Assembly (NCBI GenBank): GCA_963781705.1
Contig: CAWAGP010000002.1
Location: 124,001-188,000 of the forward strand
From: JALYGJ01 sp963781705
GTDB lineage: Bacteria > Chloroflexota > Limnocylindria > Limnocylindrales > CSP1-4
Reading direction: 5' to 3'
Length of the DNA stretch: 64,000 bases
The notes beneath the pieces are model-generated. The model saw only the letters and a list, made by a program, of their open reading frames with translations. It was not told the origin of the DNA and ran no database searches. A program made the position numbers and the translations under genes. Positions 56,264-64,000 of the stretch are shown here, in pieces (the first letter of the stretch is position 1; each line of letters starts with the position of its first letter).

Positions 56264-57645
56264 GCGACACGATCGGGCAGCTCGACCAATTCATCGAGCG
56301 CACGGCTAACGAACGGCTGGCCGACTACATCGAATTGCTCAAGATTCCCAGCATCGGCACGCTGCGCGAGCACGATGCCGATACCCAACGCACGGCCGAA
56401 TTCATCGCCGACCACCTCCGTCAGATGGGCTTCGAGCACGTCGAGGTCTCGCCCACGCCCGGCCATCCGATCGTCTATGCCAACTGGCTGCACGCGAAGG
56501 ACGCGCCCACCGTGCTGCTGTACTGCCATTACGACGTACAGCCGGTCGATCCGCTCGACCTGTGGAAGCGGCCGCCCTTCGAGCCGGTCGTCGAAAACGG
56601 CCGCATCTATGCCCGCGGCGCCGCCGACGACAAGGGCAACCTGCACGCCCACCTGTGGGCCGCGCGGGCATGGCTCGAGACGCAGCATCGGCTGCCGATC
56701 AACCTGCGCATCGTGTTCGAGGGGGAGGAGGAGTCCGGCTCCGACAACTTCGACCCGTGGGTCGAGGCCAACGTTGGGCGCCTCACCGCCGACCTGGTGG
56801 TGGTCAGCGACAGCGGTTTCTACGAGGGTAATCGGCCGGCCATCACGGTCGGGCTGCGCGGGCTGATATACACCCAGATCGACGTGTACGGCTCGAAGCT
56901 CGACCTGCACTCGGGCTCGTTCGGGGGCAACGTGCAGAACCCGGCCAACGCCCTGGTGGCGATACTGGCGAGGCTGCGCAACGCGGACGGGTCGATTGCC
57001 GTGCCCGGCTTCTACGACGAGGTACGTGAGTTGACGCCGCGCGACCGTGAAGAGTTCGCGCGCATCCCGTTCGACGAGGCGCAGTTCAAGCGCGACCACG
57101 GCCTGTTCGAACTGTTCGGCGAGGCCGGCTTCTCGCCGCTCGAGCGCAAGGGAGCGCGGCCGACGCTCGACATCAACGGCATCTGGGGCGGCTTCGAGGG
57201 GGAGGGGTCGAAGACGATCATCCCGGCTCACGCGCATGCCAAGGTCAGTTGCCGGCTCGTCGCGAATATGGACCCTGAGCGCACCTTCCAGCGGCTGGCC
57301 GCCTTCGTCATGTCGCTGGTGCCCGACGGTGTGCGCGTCGACATCAGCAAGATGAACGACGGCAACTGGTCGTTGACGCCGGTCGATCACCCGGCCGCGC
57401 GCGCCGCAGCCGAGGTGCTCGAGGACGTATTCGGCGAGGCGCCGGTCTACTTGTACGAAGGCGGCTCGATCCCAGCCGCTGCCACGCTCACGCGCGTGCT
57501 CGGTCTACCTGCCGTACTGCTTGGCTTCACGCCACCCGACGACCAGGCCCACGCGCCGAACGAGTCGATGCGGCTCGACAACTACGACAACGGAGTGCGT
57601 ACCATCGCGCGCTACTGGGAGAAGTTGTCCACGACGAAGTTCTGA
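56260..57645 (+). CDS. M20 family dipeptidase/carboxypeptidase
   Basis: This 461-aa zinc peptidase shows the M20 signatures: LLYCHYDVQP with the first ligand, ARGAADDKGN with the bridging Asp, and the catalytic EGEEESGSDN. The dimerisation domain lies in the middle, and the C-terminal zinc ligand region follows. It probably hydrolyses dipeptides in the cytoplasm. Its ATG overlaps the stop of the fusion protein, so both are expressed together. Confidence 0.93.
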   Translation: MSDTIGQLDQFIERTANERLADYIELLKIPSIGTLREHDADTQRTAEFIADHLRQMGFEHVEVSPTPGHPIVYANWLHAKDAPTVLLYCHYDVQPVDPLDLWKRPPFEPVVENGRIYARGAADDKGNLHAHLWAARAWLETQHRLPINLRIVFEGEEESGSDNFDPWVEANVGRLTADLVVVSDSGFYEGNRPAITVGLRGLIYTQIDVYGSKLDLHSGSFGGNVQNPANALVAILARLRNADGSIAVPGFYDEVRELTPRDREEFARIPFDEAQFKRDHGLFELFGEAGFSPLERKGARPTLDINGIWGGFEGEGSKTIIPAHAHAKVSCRLVANMDPERTFQRLAAFVMSLVPDGVRVDISKMNDGNWSLTPVDHPAARAAAEVLEDVFGEAPVYLYEGGSIPAAATLTRVLGLPAVLLGFTPPDDQAHAPNESMRLDNYDNGVRTIARYWEKLSTTKF

Positions 57646-57730
57646 GGTGCGCTGGAGGAACCCTGCCCCGGACCTCTGGCACTCCCTCTGCTAGGAGCTT
57701 CGGCTGGTGCCCGCGGGCGCCGATAGCCAC

Positions 57731-57736
57731 TAGCCT
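57731..57736 (+). promoter_or_regulatory. Candidate -10 box, leaderless promoter
   Basis: TAGCCT lies six bases before the GTG at 57743. Confidence 0.4.
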
Positions 57737-57742
57737 GCGAAT

Positions 57743-58891
57743 GTGACTGATCAGATGACGGTGCGCGAAGAGCTCGCCTTGTTGGACCCGCCGACGGGCG
57801 GTCCGGACGCTGCGGTCGCGGCCGCACCCGAACAGGCGCTCGCCGCCCGCAACGGCAATGGCGCGGTCGCGCTTCACCCGCGCAGCGCCAGCGACGTGCT
57901 GGCCGGCCTGACCGACAAGGTCAGCAAGGGCGCGATCAGCGAGTACCAGCCGATTCCGCTGGGCATGTCGCCGCTTGACCGCACGCTGGGCGGCGGTATT
58001 CGCGCCGGCGAGCTACTGCTGCTCGGTGGTGCGCAGGGCACGGGCAAGACCACCTTCGCCCTGCAGGTCGCGCGCAACATCGCGCAGAGCGGCCAGGCCA
58101 ACACGCTGTACATCTGCTTCGAACACGACGAGGAATACCTGCTGTCGCGCATGGTCGCCATGGAATCGGCGCTCGCCGGCCAGATGCCGCCCTCGAGCAG
58201 CAGCGCGGTCAAGATCGGCGACGTCCGCCGCGAGATGCTCGGAACGTGGCTCGCCCAGGGCAACGAGGCGCCCGCCGATCTGCGCTCCAATCCCCGCTTG
58301 CGGCCAGCTCTGGATCGCATCGGGCGCTACGGGCAGAGCCTGTTCATGCTGCGCGGCTCGAATGCATCGACGACGATCGCCAATGTTCGGGGACTGGTCG
58401 AGGCCTACCGCCGCGAAGCGCCGCAGCGACCGCTCGTCGTGTTCATCGACTACCTGCAGCGCGTGCCGGTGGTGCCCGATCCACCGAGCGAAACGGAGAA
58501 GGTCACCACCCTCGTGGCGGCGATCAAGGACCTGGCACTGTCGCTGGGGGTCGCTGTCGTGTGCGTCGTGGCCGCCGACAAGGAAGGCCTCAAGGCGTCG
58601 CGCTTGCGCAACCACCACCTGCGCGGCTCGTCGGCGCTCAACTACGAAGCCGACGTGATCCTGATCCTGAACGAGAAGTACCAGATCGTGGCCAAGGTCA
58701 ACATCGAGTTCAATCCTTACCAGGCGCAGCGCTTCCGCGACTGGACGATCGTGACCGTCGAGAAGAACCGCAGCGGCCGGGACGCGGTCGACCTCGAATT
58801 CGAGAAGCACTTCGAGTTCTCCTGCTTCGATCCGAACGGCAAGCAGGTGCAGGAGAAACTGATCGAGGAGCGCCTCTACAACGACACCTAG
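57743..58891 (+). CDS. DnaB-like RecA-fold ATPase without the primase-binding domain
   Basis: This 382-aa protein matches the C-terminal ATPase domain of DnaB helicases: GGIRAGELLLLGGAQGTGKTT contains Walker A, VVFIDYLQRV is Walker B, and LRGSSALNYEADVILIL is the conserved late motif. The N-terminal DnaB domain is replaced by about 60 low-complexity residues, so it cannot be the normal replicative helicase. A KaiC/RadA-like or plasmid/phage-type ATPase role is possible. No replication genes are adjacent. Confidence 0.85.
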   Translation: MTDQMTVREELALLDPPTGGPDAAVAAAPEQALAARNGNGAVALHPRSASDVLAGLTDKVSKGAISEYQPIPLGMSPLDRTLGGGIRAGELLLLGGAQGTGKTTFALQVARNIAQSGQANTLYICFEHDEEYLLSRMVAMESALAGQMPPSSSSAVKIGDVRREMLGTWLAQGNEAPADLRSNPRLRPALDRIGRYGQSLFMLRGSNASTTIANVRGLVEAYRREAPQRPLVVFIDYLQRVPVVPDPPSETEKVTTLVAAIKDLALSLGVAVVCVVAADKEGLKASRLRNHHLRGSSALNYEADVILILNEKYQIVAKVNIEFNPYQAQRFRDWTIVTVEKNRSGRDAVDLEFEKHFEFSCFDPNGKQVQEKLIEERLYNDT

Positions 58892-58951
58892 CCGGCCGCC
58901 TGCGTCGGGCACTACCGCCCGGCCGCGACGCCGCCTGGGCTTCTTCTTGCA

Positions 58952-58957
58952 TAGACT
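58952..58957 (+). promoter_or_regulatory. Candidate -10 box, leaderless promoter
   Basis: TAGACT lies six bases before the GTG of the HAD gene. Confidence 0.45.
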
Positions 58958-58963
58958 GGCCGG

Positions 58964-59734
58964 GTGACCGAGCCTCCCATCGCCGCGCCGAAGGTTGTCT
59001 TCCTCGACCTGGGCAACACGCTGATCCGCGCCCATCCTTCGTGGGCCGGCATCTACCGCCAGGGCCTGCTCGAGTGCGGCATCGATATCGCCGAGGAGGA
59101 CCTGGAGCGTGCCCTGTTGCACGAGACGCACGGTGGCGGCTGGTGGCTCGACTCAGAGCCGTTCGAGCCGAGCGAGGCCGTGTCGTTCGCCCGCGTCGCG
59201 CAGTTCGACACGGCCGTGCTGGCCCGCCTCGGCCACGTTGACCTGGACGTAGAGGTATTCCGCCGGATCGAGGCGATCTTCGCCCGCCGCTCGGCCTGGT
59301 ATGTGTATCCCGACGTACTGCCCGCGCTCGAGGCACTGCGCGCCGCCGGACTGCGGCTGTGCGTGATCAGCAATTTCGTGTGGGGCGCGCCGGAGCTCAT
59401 TCATGACCTCGAGCTGGCGCGCAACTTCGAGCACATGGTGATCAGCGCCCGGGTGGGCTACCAGAAGCCGAACCCGGGCATCTTCCGGCATGCCCTCGAG
59501 GCGATGAGCGTCGCGCCCGGGGACGCGCTGCACGTGGGCGACTCGTACGCCGCCGACGTTCAGGGCGCGCGAGGTCTGGGCATCGCGGCCGTGCTGATGG
59601 ACCGTGACGGGAGCGACCCGGCTCGGATCCGCGAAGAGCATGCCGACCCGCAGGTGGCCATCATCCACGACCTTTACGAGTTGCTCGACCTGTTCGGCGT
59701 GGCACGACCGGCCGCGCCGCCGCCCGCTGTCTGA
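58964..59734 (+). CDS. HAD family hydrolase
   Basis: This 256-aa phosphatase-like enzyme has motif I FLDLGNTLI (with Gly in place of the second Asp), motif II ISNF, the motif III lysine in YQKPNPGIF and motif IV HVGDSYAADVQGA. The cap domain is of the four-helix type. The Asp-to-Gly change in motif I occurs in several HAD subfamilies, but may alter activity. The substrate is unknown. It slightly overlaps the next gene. Confidence 0.9.
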   Translation: MTEPPIAAPKVVFLDLGNTLIRAHPSWAGIYRQGLLECGIDIAEEDLERALLHETHGGGWWLDSEPFEPSEAVSFARVAQFDTAVLARLGHVDLDVEVFRRIEAIFARRSAWYVYPDVLPALEALRAAGLRLCVISNFVWGAPELIHDLELARNFEHMVISARVGYQKPNPGIFRHALEAMSVAPGDALHVGDSYAADVQGARGLGIAAVLMDRDGSDPARIREEHADPQVAIIHDLYELLDLFGVARPAAPPPAV

Positions 59735-60287
59735 CGCGGCCAGTCGCTGGCGGCTGTTCGTTGCGGCGCCGCTGCCGGCGCGCGCGGCCGCGGATGCGTG
59801 GACGGCACTCGGCCCATTGCGCGCGCGCTTTCCGGCGGCACGCTGGCTGCCGCCGGAGAAGCTCCACCTGACGCTGGTGTTCCTGGGCGCGACGCCATCT
59901 GACAAGGTCGAGCAGATCGCCGGCGCCGTCACCACTGCGGCGGCCGGCTTCGAGCCTTTCGTGGTGCGCACCGGCGAGGGTGGCGGCTTCGCCGGCGGGC
60001 GCCGCGGTGGCGTGGCGTGGCTGCGCCTGTCGGCCGGCACGGAGACCGTGAGTAGCTTGTCGCGCGCGATCGACGAGTCGATCGGCTCGTCCATCTATGC
60101 CGTGGCCGATCCCCGGCCGCACCTCACCCTGGCACGCGGCGTGGATGAGCCAATGCTCGACCAGGTGCGCTCACAGGCGACGCAGCTGCGCTTCGAATGG
60201 ACCGTCGGCGAGGTAACGCTGTTCCGCAGTTACACCGACCCGCACGGCTCTCGCTACGAGGCTCTGCGTGCCTTCAGGCTGGACTAG
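59727..60287 (+). CDS. thpR: RNA 2',3'-cyclic phosphodiesterase (ThpR/LigT)
   Basis: This 2H-fold phosphodiesterase has the two catalytic HxTx motifs, LHLTLVFLG and PHLTLARG, and the opening WRLFVAAPLPARA. It is expected to open 2',3'-cyclic phosphates on RNA. The start is uncertain: no ATG, GTG or TTG lies near the conserved beginning. A CTG at 59727 overlapping the HAD stop gives 186 aa, the normal length; an ATG at 59640 inside the HAD gene is the alternative. Confidence 0.88.
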   Translation: MSDAASRWRLFVAAPLPARAAADAWTALGPLRARFPAARWLPPEKLHLTLVFLGATPSDKVEQIAGAVTTAAAGFEPFVVRTGEGGGFAGGRRGGVAWLRLSAGTETVSSLSRAIDESIGSSIYAVADPRPHLTLARGVDEPMLDQVRSQATQLRFEWTVGEVTLFRSYTDPHGSRYEALRAFRLD

Positions 60288-60299
60288 CCGCGCATAAGG

Positions 60300-60334
60300 A
60301 AATGCTGGCCGCCTGCCCGAGCGGCCAGCATTTT
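60300..60334 (+). terminator. Rho-independent terminator after thpR
   Basis: AAATGCTGGCCGC pairs perfectly with GCGGCCAGCATTT over 13 bases, with an eight-base loop and a short T-run. It closes the HAD-thpR unit and may work in both directions. Confidence 0.85.
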
Positions 60335-60388
60335 GCCGCCCGAAGGCGGCGCGCTCAGGTTATCCGATCTGACCAGCCTGACTCGGCA

Positions 60389-60394
60389 TAGACT
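60389..60394 (+). promoter_or_regulatory. Candidate -10 box, leaderless promoter
   Basis: TAGACT lies six bases before the ATG of the Nudix gene, just after the terminator. Confidence 0.5.
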
Positions 60395-60400
60395 CGCCCG

Positions 60401-60976
60401 ATGGACGAGCTCGTGTTGGGCATTCCGCGCGTGATGTTGCCCGGCGGGGCGACCTGGCACGGAGTCCGTGTCGACTGCACGCAACAGGTTCTGTCGGAGG
60501 TTGCTGAGCACGGGGCATATCGCCCGCGCGCGGAGGCGGAGAACGACGCGAACTGGAAGCAGATCATCCCGTATGTCGTGCTGCGCGACGATGAGCGGCT
60601 GTTCCTGATGCACAGGACGCGCGCGGGCGCCGACGCTCGATTGCACGAACGCTACTCGATCGGCGTCGGTGGCCACGTCAACCCGGCCGACGGCGGCGTC
60701 GATGGCGGTCTGCGGCGCGAGTGGACGGAGGAGATCGAGGCCGATTTCGTGCCTGAGTTCCAGCTGATCGGTGTGCTCAACGAAGAGGACAAGGGCGTCA
60801 GCTCGGTGCACCTGGGCCTGGTCTATGCGGCCGACGCAGCCGGCCGGCCGGTCGCAATCCGTGAGCGGGAGAAGCTGTCGGGCGAGTTCGTGGAGCCCGC
60901 CGCCGTCGCGGCGGTGGCCGATCGGCTGGAAGGCTGGAGCGTGTTGCTGTTCGCATTCCTGACGGCGGGCGGATAA
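60401..60976 (+). CDS. Nudix-family phosphoesterase
   Basis: This 191-aa protein has a Nudix box in the stretch GVGGHVNPADGG...RREWTEEI, with the catalytic REWTEE intact; the glutamate usual at the sixth position of the box is Asp. It matches the group described as predicted Nudix phosphoesterases. The substrate is unknown. It begins after a terminator with its own -10 box and is followed by the NfeD gene after 14 bases. Confidence 0.85.
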   Translation: MDELVLGIPRVMLPGGATWHGVRVDCTQQVLSEVAEHGAYRPRAEAENDANWKQIIPYVVLRDDERLFLMHRTRAGADARLHERYSIGVGGHVNPADGGVDGGLRREWTEEIEADFVPEFQLIGVLNEEDKGVSSVHLGLVYAADAAGRPVAIREREKLSGEFVEPAAVAAVADRLEGWSVLLFAFLTAGG

Positions 60977-60990
60977 TCGTCCTGAACAAA

Positions 60991-62343
60991 ATGAATCATC
61001 ATGTCGCGCGCCCTGTCCGCTGGCCGAGGCGACTGCTCTTGTCGCTGAGTTTGGGCGTTCTCGCGACCGGCCTCATCGCCGGCATGGCGGCCGGCCAGGG
61101 CGACACACCGCGGGTCTACCTGCTGCCCACCAGCGGCACGGTTGACCAGGTCATGGCGCAGTACCTGCATGACGGCATCGCCAGGGCGCAACGCGACGGT
61201 TACGACGCGGTCGTGGTGCAGCTCGACACGCCGGGCGGTTCGCTTGGTTCCGTGCAGGACATCGTCCAGACCTTCCTCAATTCGCCCGTGCCTGTGATCG
61301 TGTGGGTCGGCCCGGCTGGCAGCTGGGCGGCCAGCGCGGGCACCTTCATCACCATCTCGGCGCACGTCGCCACGATGGCGTCGGGTGCCAGCATCGGCGC
61401 CGCCTCGCCGGTCGACAGCAGCGGCCAGAACCTGAGTACGACCGAGGACCAGAAGGTGCTCCAGATCACCGAGTCGATGCTGCGCAACATCGCGACGGCA
61501 CGCAATCGCAGCTACGACTGGGCACTCTCGACGGTCACCGACGCGAAGGCTTACACGGCCGAGGAGGCGGTCGCCCAGGGCGGCATCGACGGCGTCGCCA
61601 ACAGCGTCGAACAGGCGGTTGCCTTCGCCGACGGACGGACGGTGACGGTCAGCGGCCAGCAGGTCACGCTGCACCTCGCCGGAGCGCAGATCGACGAGCT
61701 GGGGATGAACCCGATGCAGGCCTTCCTGCACCTGCTCTCGGACCCGAACATCGCCTTCGTCCTGTTCACGCTCGGCGTCTACGGGCTGATCTTCGAGGCT
61801 GCCCATCCGAACATCTTTACCGGCGTGGTCGGCGGCGTGTCGATCGTGCTCGCTTTCATCGGTTTCGGCAGCCTGCCGCTCAATCTCGCCGGCGTGCTGC
61901 TCATCGCTCTCGGCCTGGTGCTCTTCCTGATCGACTTGCACATCACCAACCACGGCCTGCCGACAATCGCCGGATTGGTGTGCTTCGTGCTGGGCGCCTC
62001 GGCGCTGTACACGGAGCCGGGCGTGCCCGGTGCGCCGGACGTGAGCGTAGCCGTGCCCGTGATCGTGACAATGACCGTGCTGACGGGCGGCTTCATGGGT
62101 CTCATCGTGCTGGTCGCCATGCGCACGCGGCGCGAAAAGACCGCGCCGGGCCTGATCGGCGCCGGACTGCCGCCCGATACCGTGGGTGAAGTGCGCAGCC
62201 CGTTGGTGCCACTGGGCTCGGTCTATGCTGGCGGCGAGGAATGGACTGCCAGAACGACTGACGAACGGCCCTTGCCACGCGGCACATCGGTCAGGATCAT
62301 TCGCCAGGAGGGGCTCACGCTGATCGTCGAACCGGCTGAGTAG
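60991..62343 (+). CDS. NfeD family membrane serine protease (ClpP/SppA-like domain)
   Basis: This 450-aa protein has a signal or anchor segment (about 13-35), a ClpP-like protease domain, four membrane helices (about 245-370) and a C-terminal OB-fold NfeD domain. The nucleophile is probably Ser115 in SWAASAGTF and the general base Lys155 in EDQKVLQ. LDTPGGSLGS supplies the oxyanion region. The neighbour encodes slipin, the typical substrate or partner of this protease, so the two form the usual NfeD-stomatin operon for membrane quality control. Confidence 0.92.
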   Translation: MNHHVARPVRWPRRLLLSLSLGVLATGLIAGMAAGQGDTPRVYLLPTSGTVDQVMAQYLHDGIARAQRDGYDAVVVQLDTPGGSLGSVQDIVQTFLNSPVPVIVWVGPAGSWAASAGTFITISAHVATMASGASIGAASPVDSSGQNLSTTEDQKVLQITESMLRNIATARNRSYDWALSTVTDAKAYTAEEAVAQGGIDGVANSVEQAVAFADGRTVTVSGQQVTLHLAGAQIDELGMNPMQAFLHLLSDPNIAFVLFTLGVYGLIFEAAHPNIFTGVVGGVSIVLAFIGFGSLPLNLAGVLLIALGLVLFLIDLHITNHGLPTIAGLVCFVLGASALYTEPGVPGAPDVSVAVPVIVTMTVLTGGFMGLIVLVAMRTRREKTAPGLIGAGLPPDTVGEVRSPLVPLGSVYAGGEEWTARTTDERPLPRGTSVRIIRQEGLTLIVEPAE

Positions 62344-62373
62344 CCGCGCCAGGGAAAGGAACGAGGGAAGAAA

Positions 62374-63267
62374 TTGGATGCCGTCGCGCTGTCGATCGTC
62401 ATCGCGGTCGTCGTATTCGTGCTGATCGCGCTGTACCTGTCGATCCGCGTTGTCCAGCAGTACGAGCGGATGGTCATCTTCCGGCTCGGCCGAACCGGTC
62501 CCAACCTGGTGCGCGATCCAGGCCTGCGCTTCCTCATTCCGGTCATCGACCGCCCGATGAAGGTCGACATCCGCGAGAAGTTCATCGAGGTCCCCAGCCA
62601 GACCACGATCACCAAGGACAACGCGCCGATCAACATCGACTTCCTGATCTACTGGTACATCGTTGATCCGCTGCGCTCGATCGTTAACGTGCAGAACTTC
62701 GCCGGCGCGCTGCAGGGCATCGCGACGACCACCCTCCGCGCGGTCATTGGCGACATCCTGCTCGACGACGTACTGAGCAAGCGCGACCAGATCAACGAGG
62801 TTCTCCGCGCGAAGCTGGACGAACAGACGGAGCGCTGGGGCGGCAAGGTGACCACGGTCGAGATCCGCGAGATCATTCCGCCGCGCGATGTCCAAGAGGC
62901 GATGAACCGGATGCTCAGCGCCGAGCGCAACCGGCGCGCCGTGATCACCGAGTCGGAGGGCGCGCGGCAGGCCAACATCAACGTGGCCGAGGGCGAGAAG
63001 CAGGCCAACATCCTGCGCGCCGAGGGCCGCCGGCAGTCGCAGATCCTCGAGGCGGAAGGCTTCGGCCGGGCGCTCGAGCAGATCTTCGCGGCGGCCAAGC
63101 AGATCGACGAGAAGACCATGACGCTGCAATACCTGCAGGCGCTGCGCGACCTGGGCGCCGGTCCGGCGACCAAGTTCGTCATCCCGGTCGAGCTGGTCGA
63201 ACTGGCCCACCGCATCACGTCATTTACCGAGAAGGGGCTCGAGGCCGGCGCCGCCATCGACAAGTAG
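62374..63267 (+). CDS. SPFH/band 7 protein (slipin)
   Basis: This 297-aa stomatin-like protein has one N-terminal membrane helix (about 5-25), a band 7 domain (VVQQYERMVIFRLGR, then NIDFLIYWYIVD) and a coiled-coil C-terminal half. It oligomerises on the inner membrane. The TTG start is supported by the AGGGA region just upstream and the immediate helix. It lies 30 bases after its NfeD protease partner. Confidence 0.93.
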   Translation: MDAVALSIVIAVVVFVLIALYLSIRVVQQYERMVIFRLGRTGPNLVRDPGLRFLIPVIDRPMKVDIREKFIEVPSQTTITKDNAPINIDFLIYWYIVDPLRSIVNVQNFAGALQGIATTTLRAVIGDILLDDVLSKRDQINEVLRAKLDEQTERWGGKVTTVEIREIIPPRDVQEAMNRMLSAERNRRAVITESEGARQANINVAEGEKQANILRAEGRRQSQILEAEGFGRALEQIFAAAKQIDEKTMTLQYLQALRDLGAGPATKFVIPVELVELAHRITSFTEKGLEAGAAIDK

Positions 63268-63389
63268 TCTGCGCGGCAGTAATGGTCCTTCCGGACGGGT
63301 CTGGGGGGTACGTCCGCAGCGTGGGTGGCGCCACCGAATACGCATAGCATCTGGCCCGACAGTCAGACATACCCCTTATCAGGAGCCAG

Positions 63390-64000
63390 ATGCCAGCGCG
63401 CATTCTCGTTGTTGCCGCCCAACCACCGGTCCAGGTGCAGCTGGGCAACATGCTGCGCCGCGATGGCCATGACATCACCATGGCCGCCTCGGGCGTCGAT
63501 GGCCTGCGCCGTTGGAGCAACGACCGGCCCGACCTGATCGTGCTCGACGCCGATCTGCCCGACGTCAACGGGCTGGACGTGGTCGCGCGCATCCGCGGTG
63601 GCGAACAGCCGGGCACGCACACGCCGGTGGTGCTGCTTGGTGGCGCGAACGACATCGAGGCCAAGGTGCGCGGCCTGCGCGCTGGCGCCGACGACTATCT
63701 CGCCAAGCCCATCCATCCGCAGGAACTGTCTGCCCGCGTGCGTGGGCTGCTGGTCCGTTTCGCCCGCGCGCCGCAACTGCCACGCAAGCATACGTTCGGC
63801 CGCGTGATTGCCTTCTATGGCGCCAAGGGCGGCGTGGGCACGACCACGCTGGCGATCAACACCGCCATCGCGCTACGCACCGAGCTGAAGCGCAGCGTCG
63901 CCTTGGTCGACGCCAACCTGCAGTTCGGCGACCACCGCGTCTTCCTGGACATGGGCCCCAGCGTGCACTCCATCGTCGAGGTGGTCACCGCGACGGCCAT
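63390..64000 (+). CDS. Second CpaE/TadZ-like protein: receiver plus MinD/ParA ATPase (3' end outside window)
   Basis: The frame from ATG 63390 runs open to the window end, giving at least 203 residues. An intact-looking receiver domain (1-125) has Asp53 in VLDADLPDVNG and the conserved lysine in LAKPIHPQEL. The ATPase begins with YGAKGGVGTTT at about 143-153 and a LVDANLQFGD segment. AGGAG lies four bases before the ATG. Unlike the protein at 23.9 kb, its receiver retains the key residues and may be phosphorylated. Tad pilus genes could follow beyond the window. Confidence 0.88.
   Translation, partial: MPARILVVAAQPPVQVQLGNMLRRDGHDITMAASGVDGLRRWSNDRPDLIVLDADLPDVNGLDVVARIRGGEQPGTHTPVVLLGGANDIEAKVRGLRAGADDYLAKPIHPQELSARVRGLLVRFARAPQLPRKHTFGRVIAFYGAKGGVGTTTLAINTAIALRTELKRSVALVDANLQFGDHRVFLDMGPSVHSIVEVVTATA

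Overview
The window is GC-rich bacterial chromosome, densely packed with short gaps and many 1-4 base stop/start overlaps. GTG and TTG starts are common. Many genes carry a TANNNT box only 6-9 bases before the start codon, the pattern of leaderless mRNAs. Together with the gene set (two CpaE-type ATPases, DUF4446, a zincin of the F420-associated type, class V aminotransferase next to serA, NfeD-slipin), this suggests Chloroflexota, perhaps a Limnocylindria-like soil or freshwater lineage. That assignment is inference; no rRNA is present.

Layout. 0-7.2 kb: cell-wall block (FtsW/RodA, penicillin-binding transpeptidase) followed by MoxR ATPase, DUF58 and a membrane transglutaminase. 7.2-11 kb, minus strand: O-methyltransferase, then class V aminotransferase, SerA and a histidine phosphatase, probably a complete serine pathway. 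11-15.8 kb: rarA, then about 3 kb of different-looking DNA (lipoproteins, wHTH remnant, secreted S1 protease) closed by a second, broken rarA 3' end. 15.9-31.7 kb: small membrane proteins, DUF4446, a UvrD-type helicase fused to an Fe-S RecB-like nuclease, a RES/Xre toxin-antitoxin operon, ureohydrolase, methyltransferases, CpaE-like ATPase, murI, zincin, 2-hydroxyacid dehydrogenase, a YchF-like P-loop protein and a PfkB kinase. 30.5-34.1 kb, minus: MrfB-like exonuclease and MrfA-like helicase, with a palindrome just upstream.

34.3-42.2 kb is an envelope/regulation region: two exported proteins, an ECF sigma factor overlapping a gene for an anti-sigma-like membrane protein whose outer part is a whole family 5 solute-binding protein, an AraC regulator, a beta-propeller lipoprotein and a DsbA/VKOR pair. 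42.4-46.1 kb: small proteins, a PCD-glyoxalase fusion, an FtsB-like divisome protein, membrane proteins. 46.4-52 kb: tRNA-Met(CAT), whose 3' part is repeated 5.5 kb downstream, bracketing one giant exported protein with six near-identical 306-base Ig-like repeats. 52-64 kb: ftsH, a fusion of a polytopic membrane domain with a methyltransferase, M20 peptidase, DnaB-like ATPase, HAD and ThpR enzymes, Nudix, NfeD-slipin pair and the start of a second CpaE-like gene, cut by the window end.

Four genes between 32 and 50 kb are broken by single extra bases (five sites). Each resumes in the correct frame when one base is skipped, so these look more like assembly errors than true pseudogenes. The strongest candidates for something new are the sigma/solute-binding-protein sensor, the tRNA-bracketed repeat-protein island, the rarA-bracketed insert and the transporter-methyltransferase fusion.
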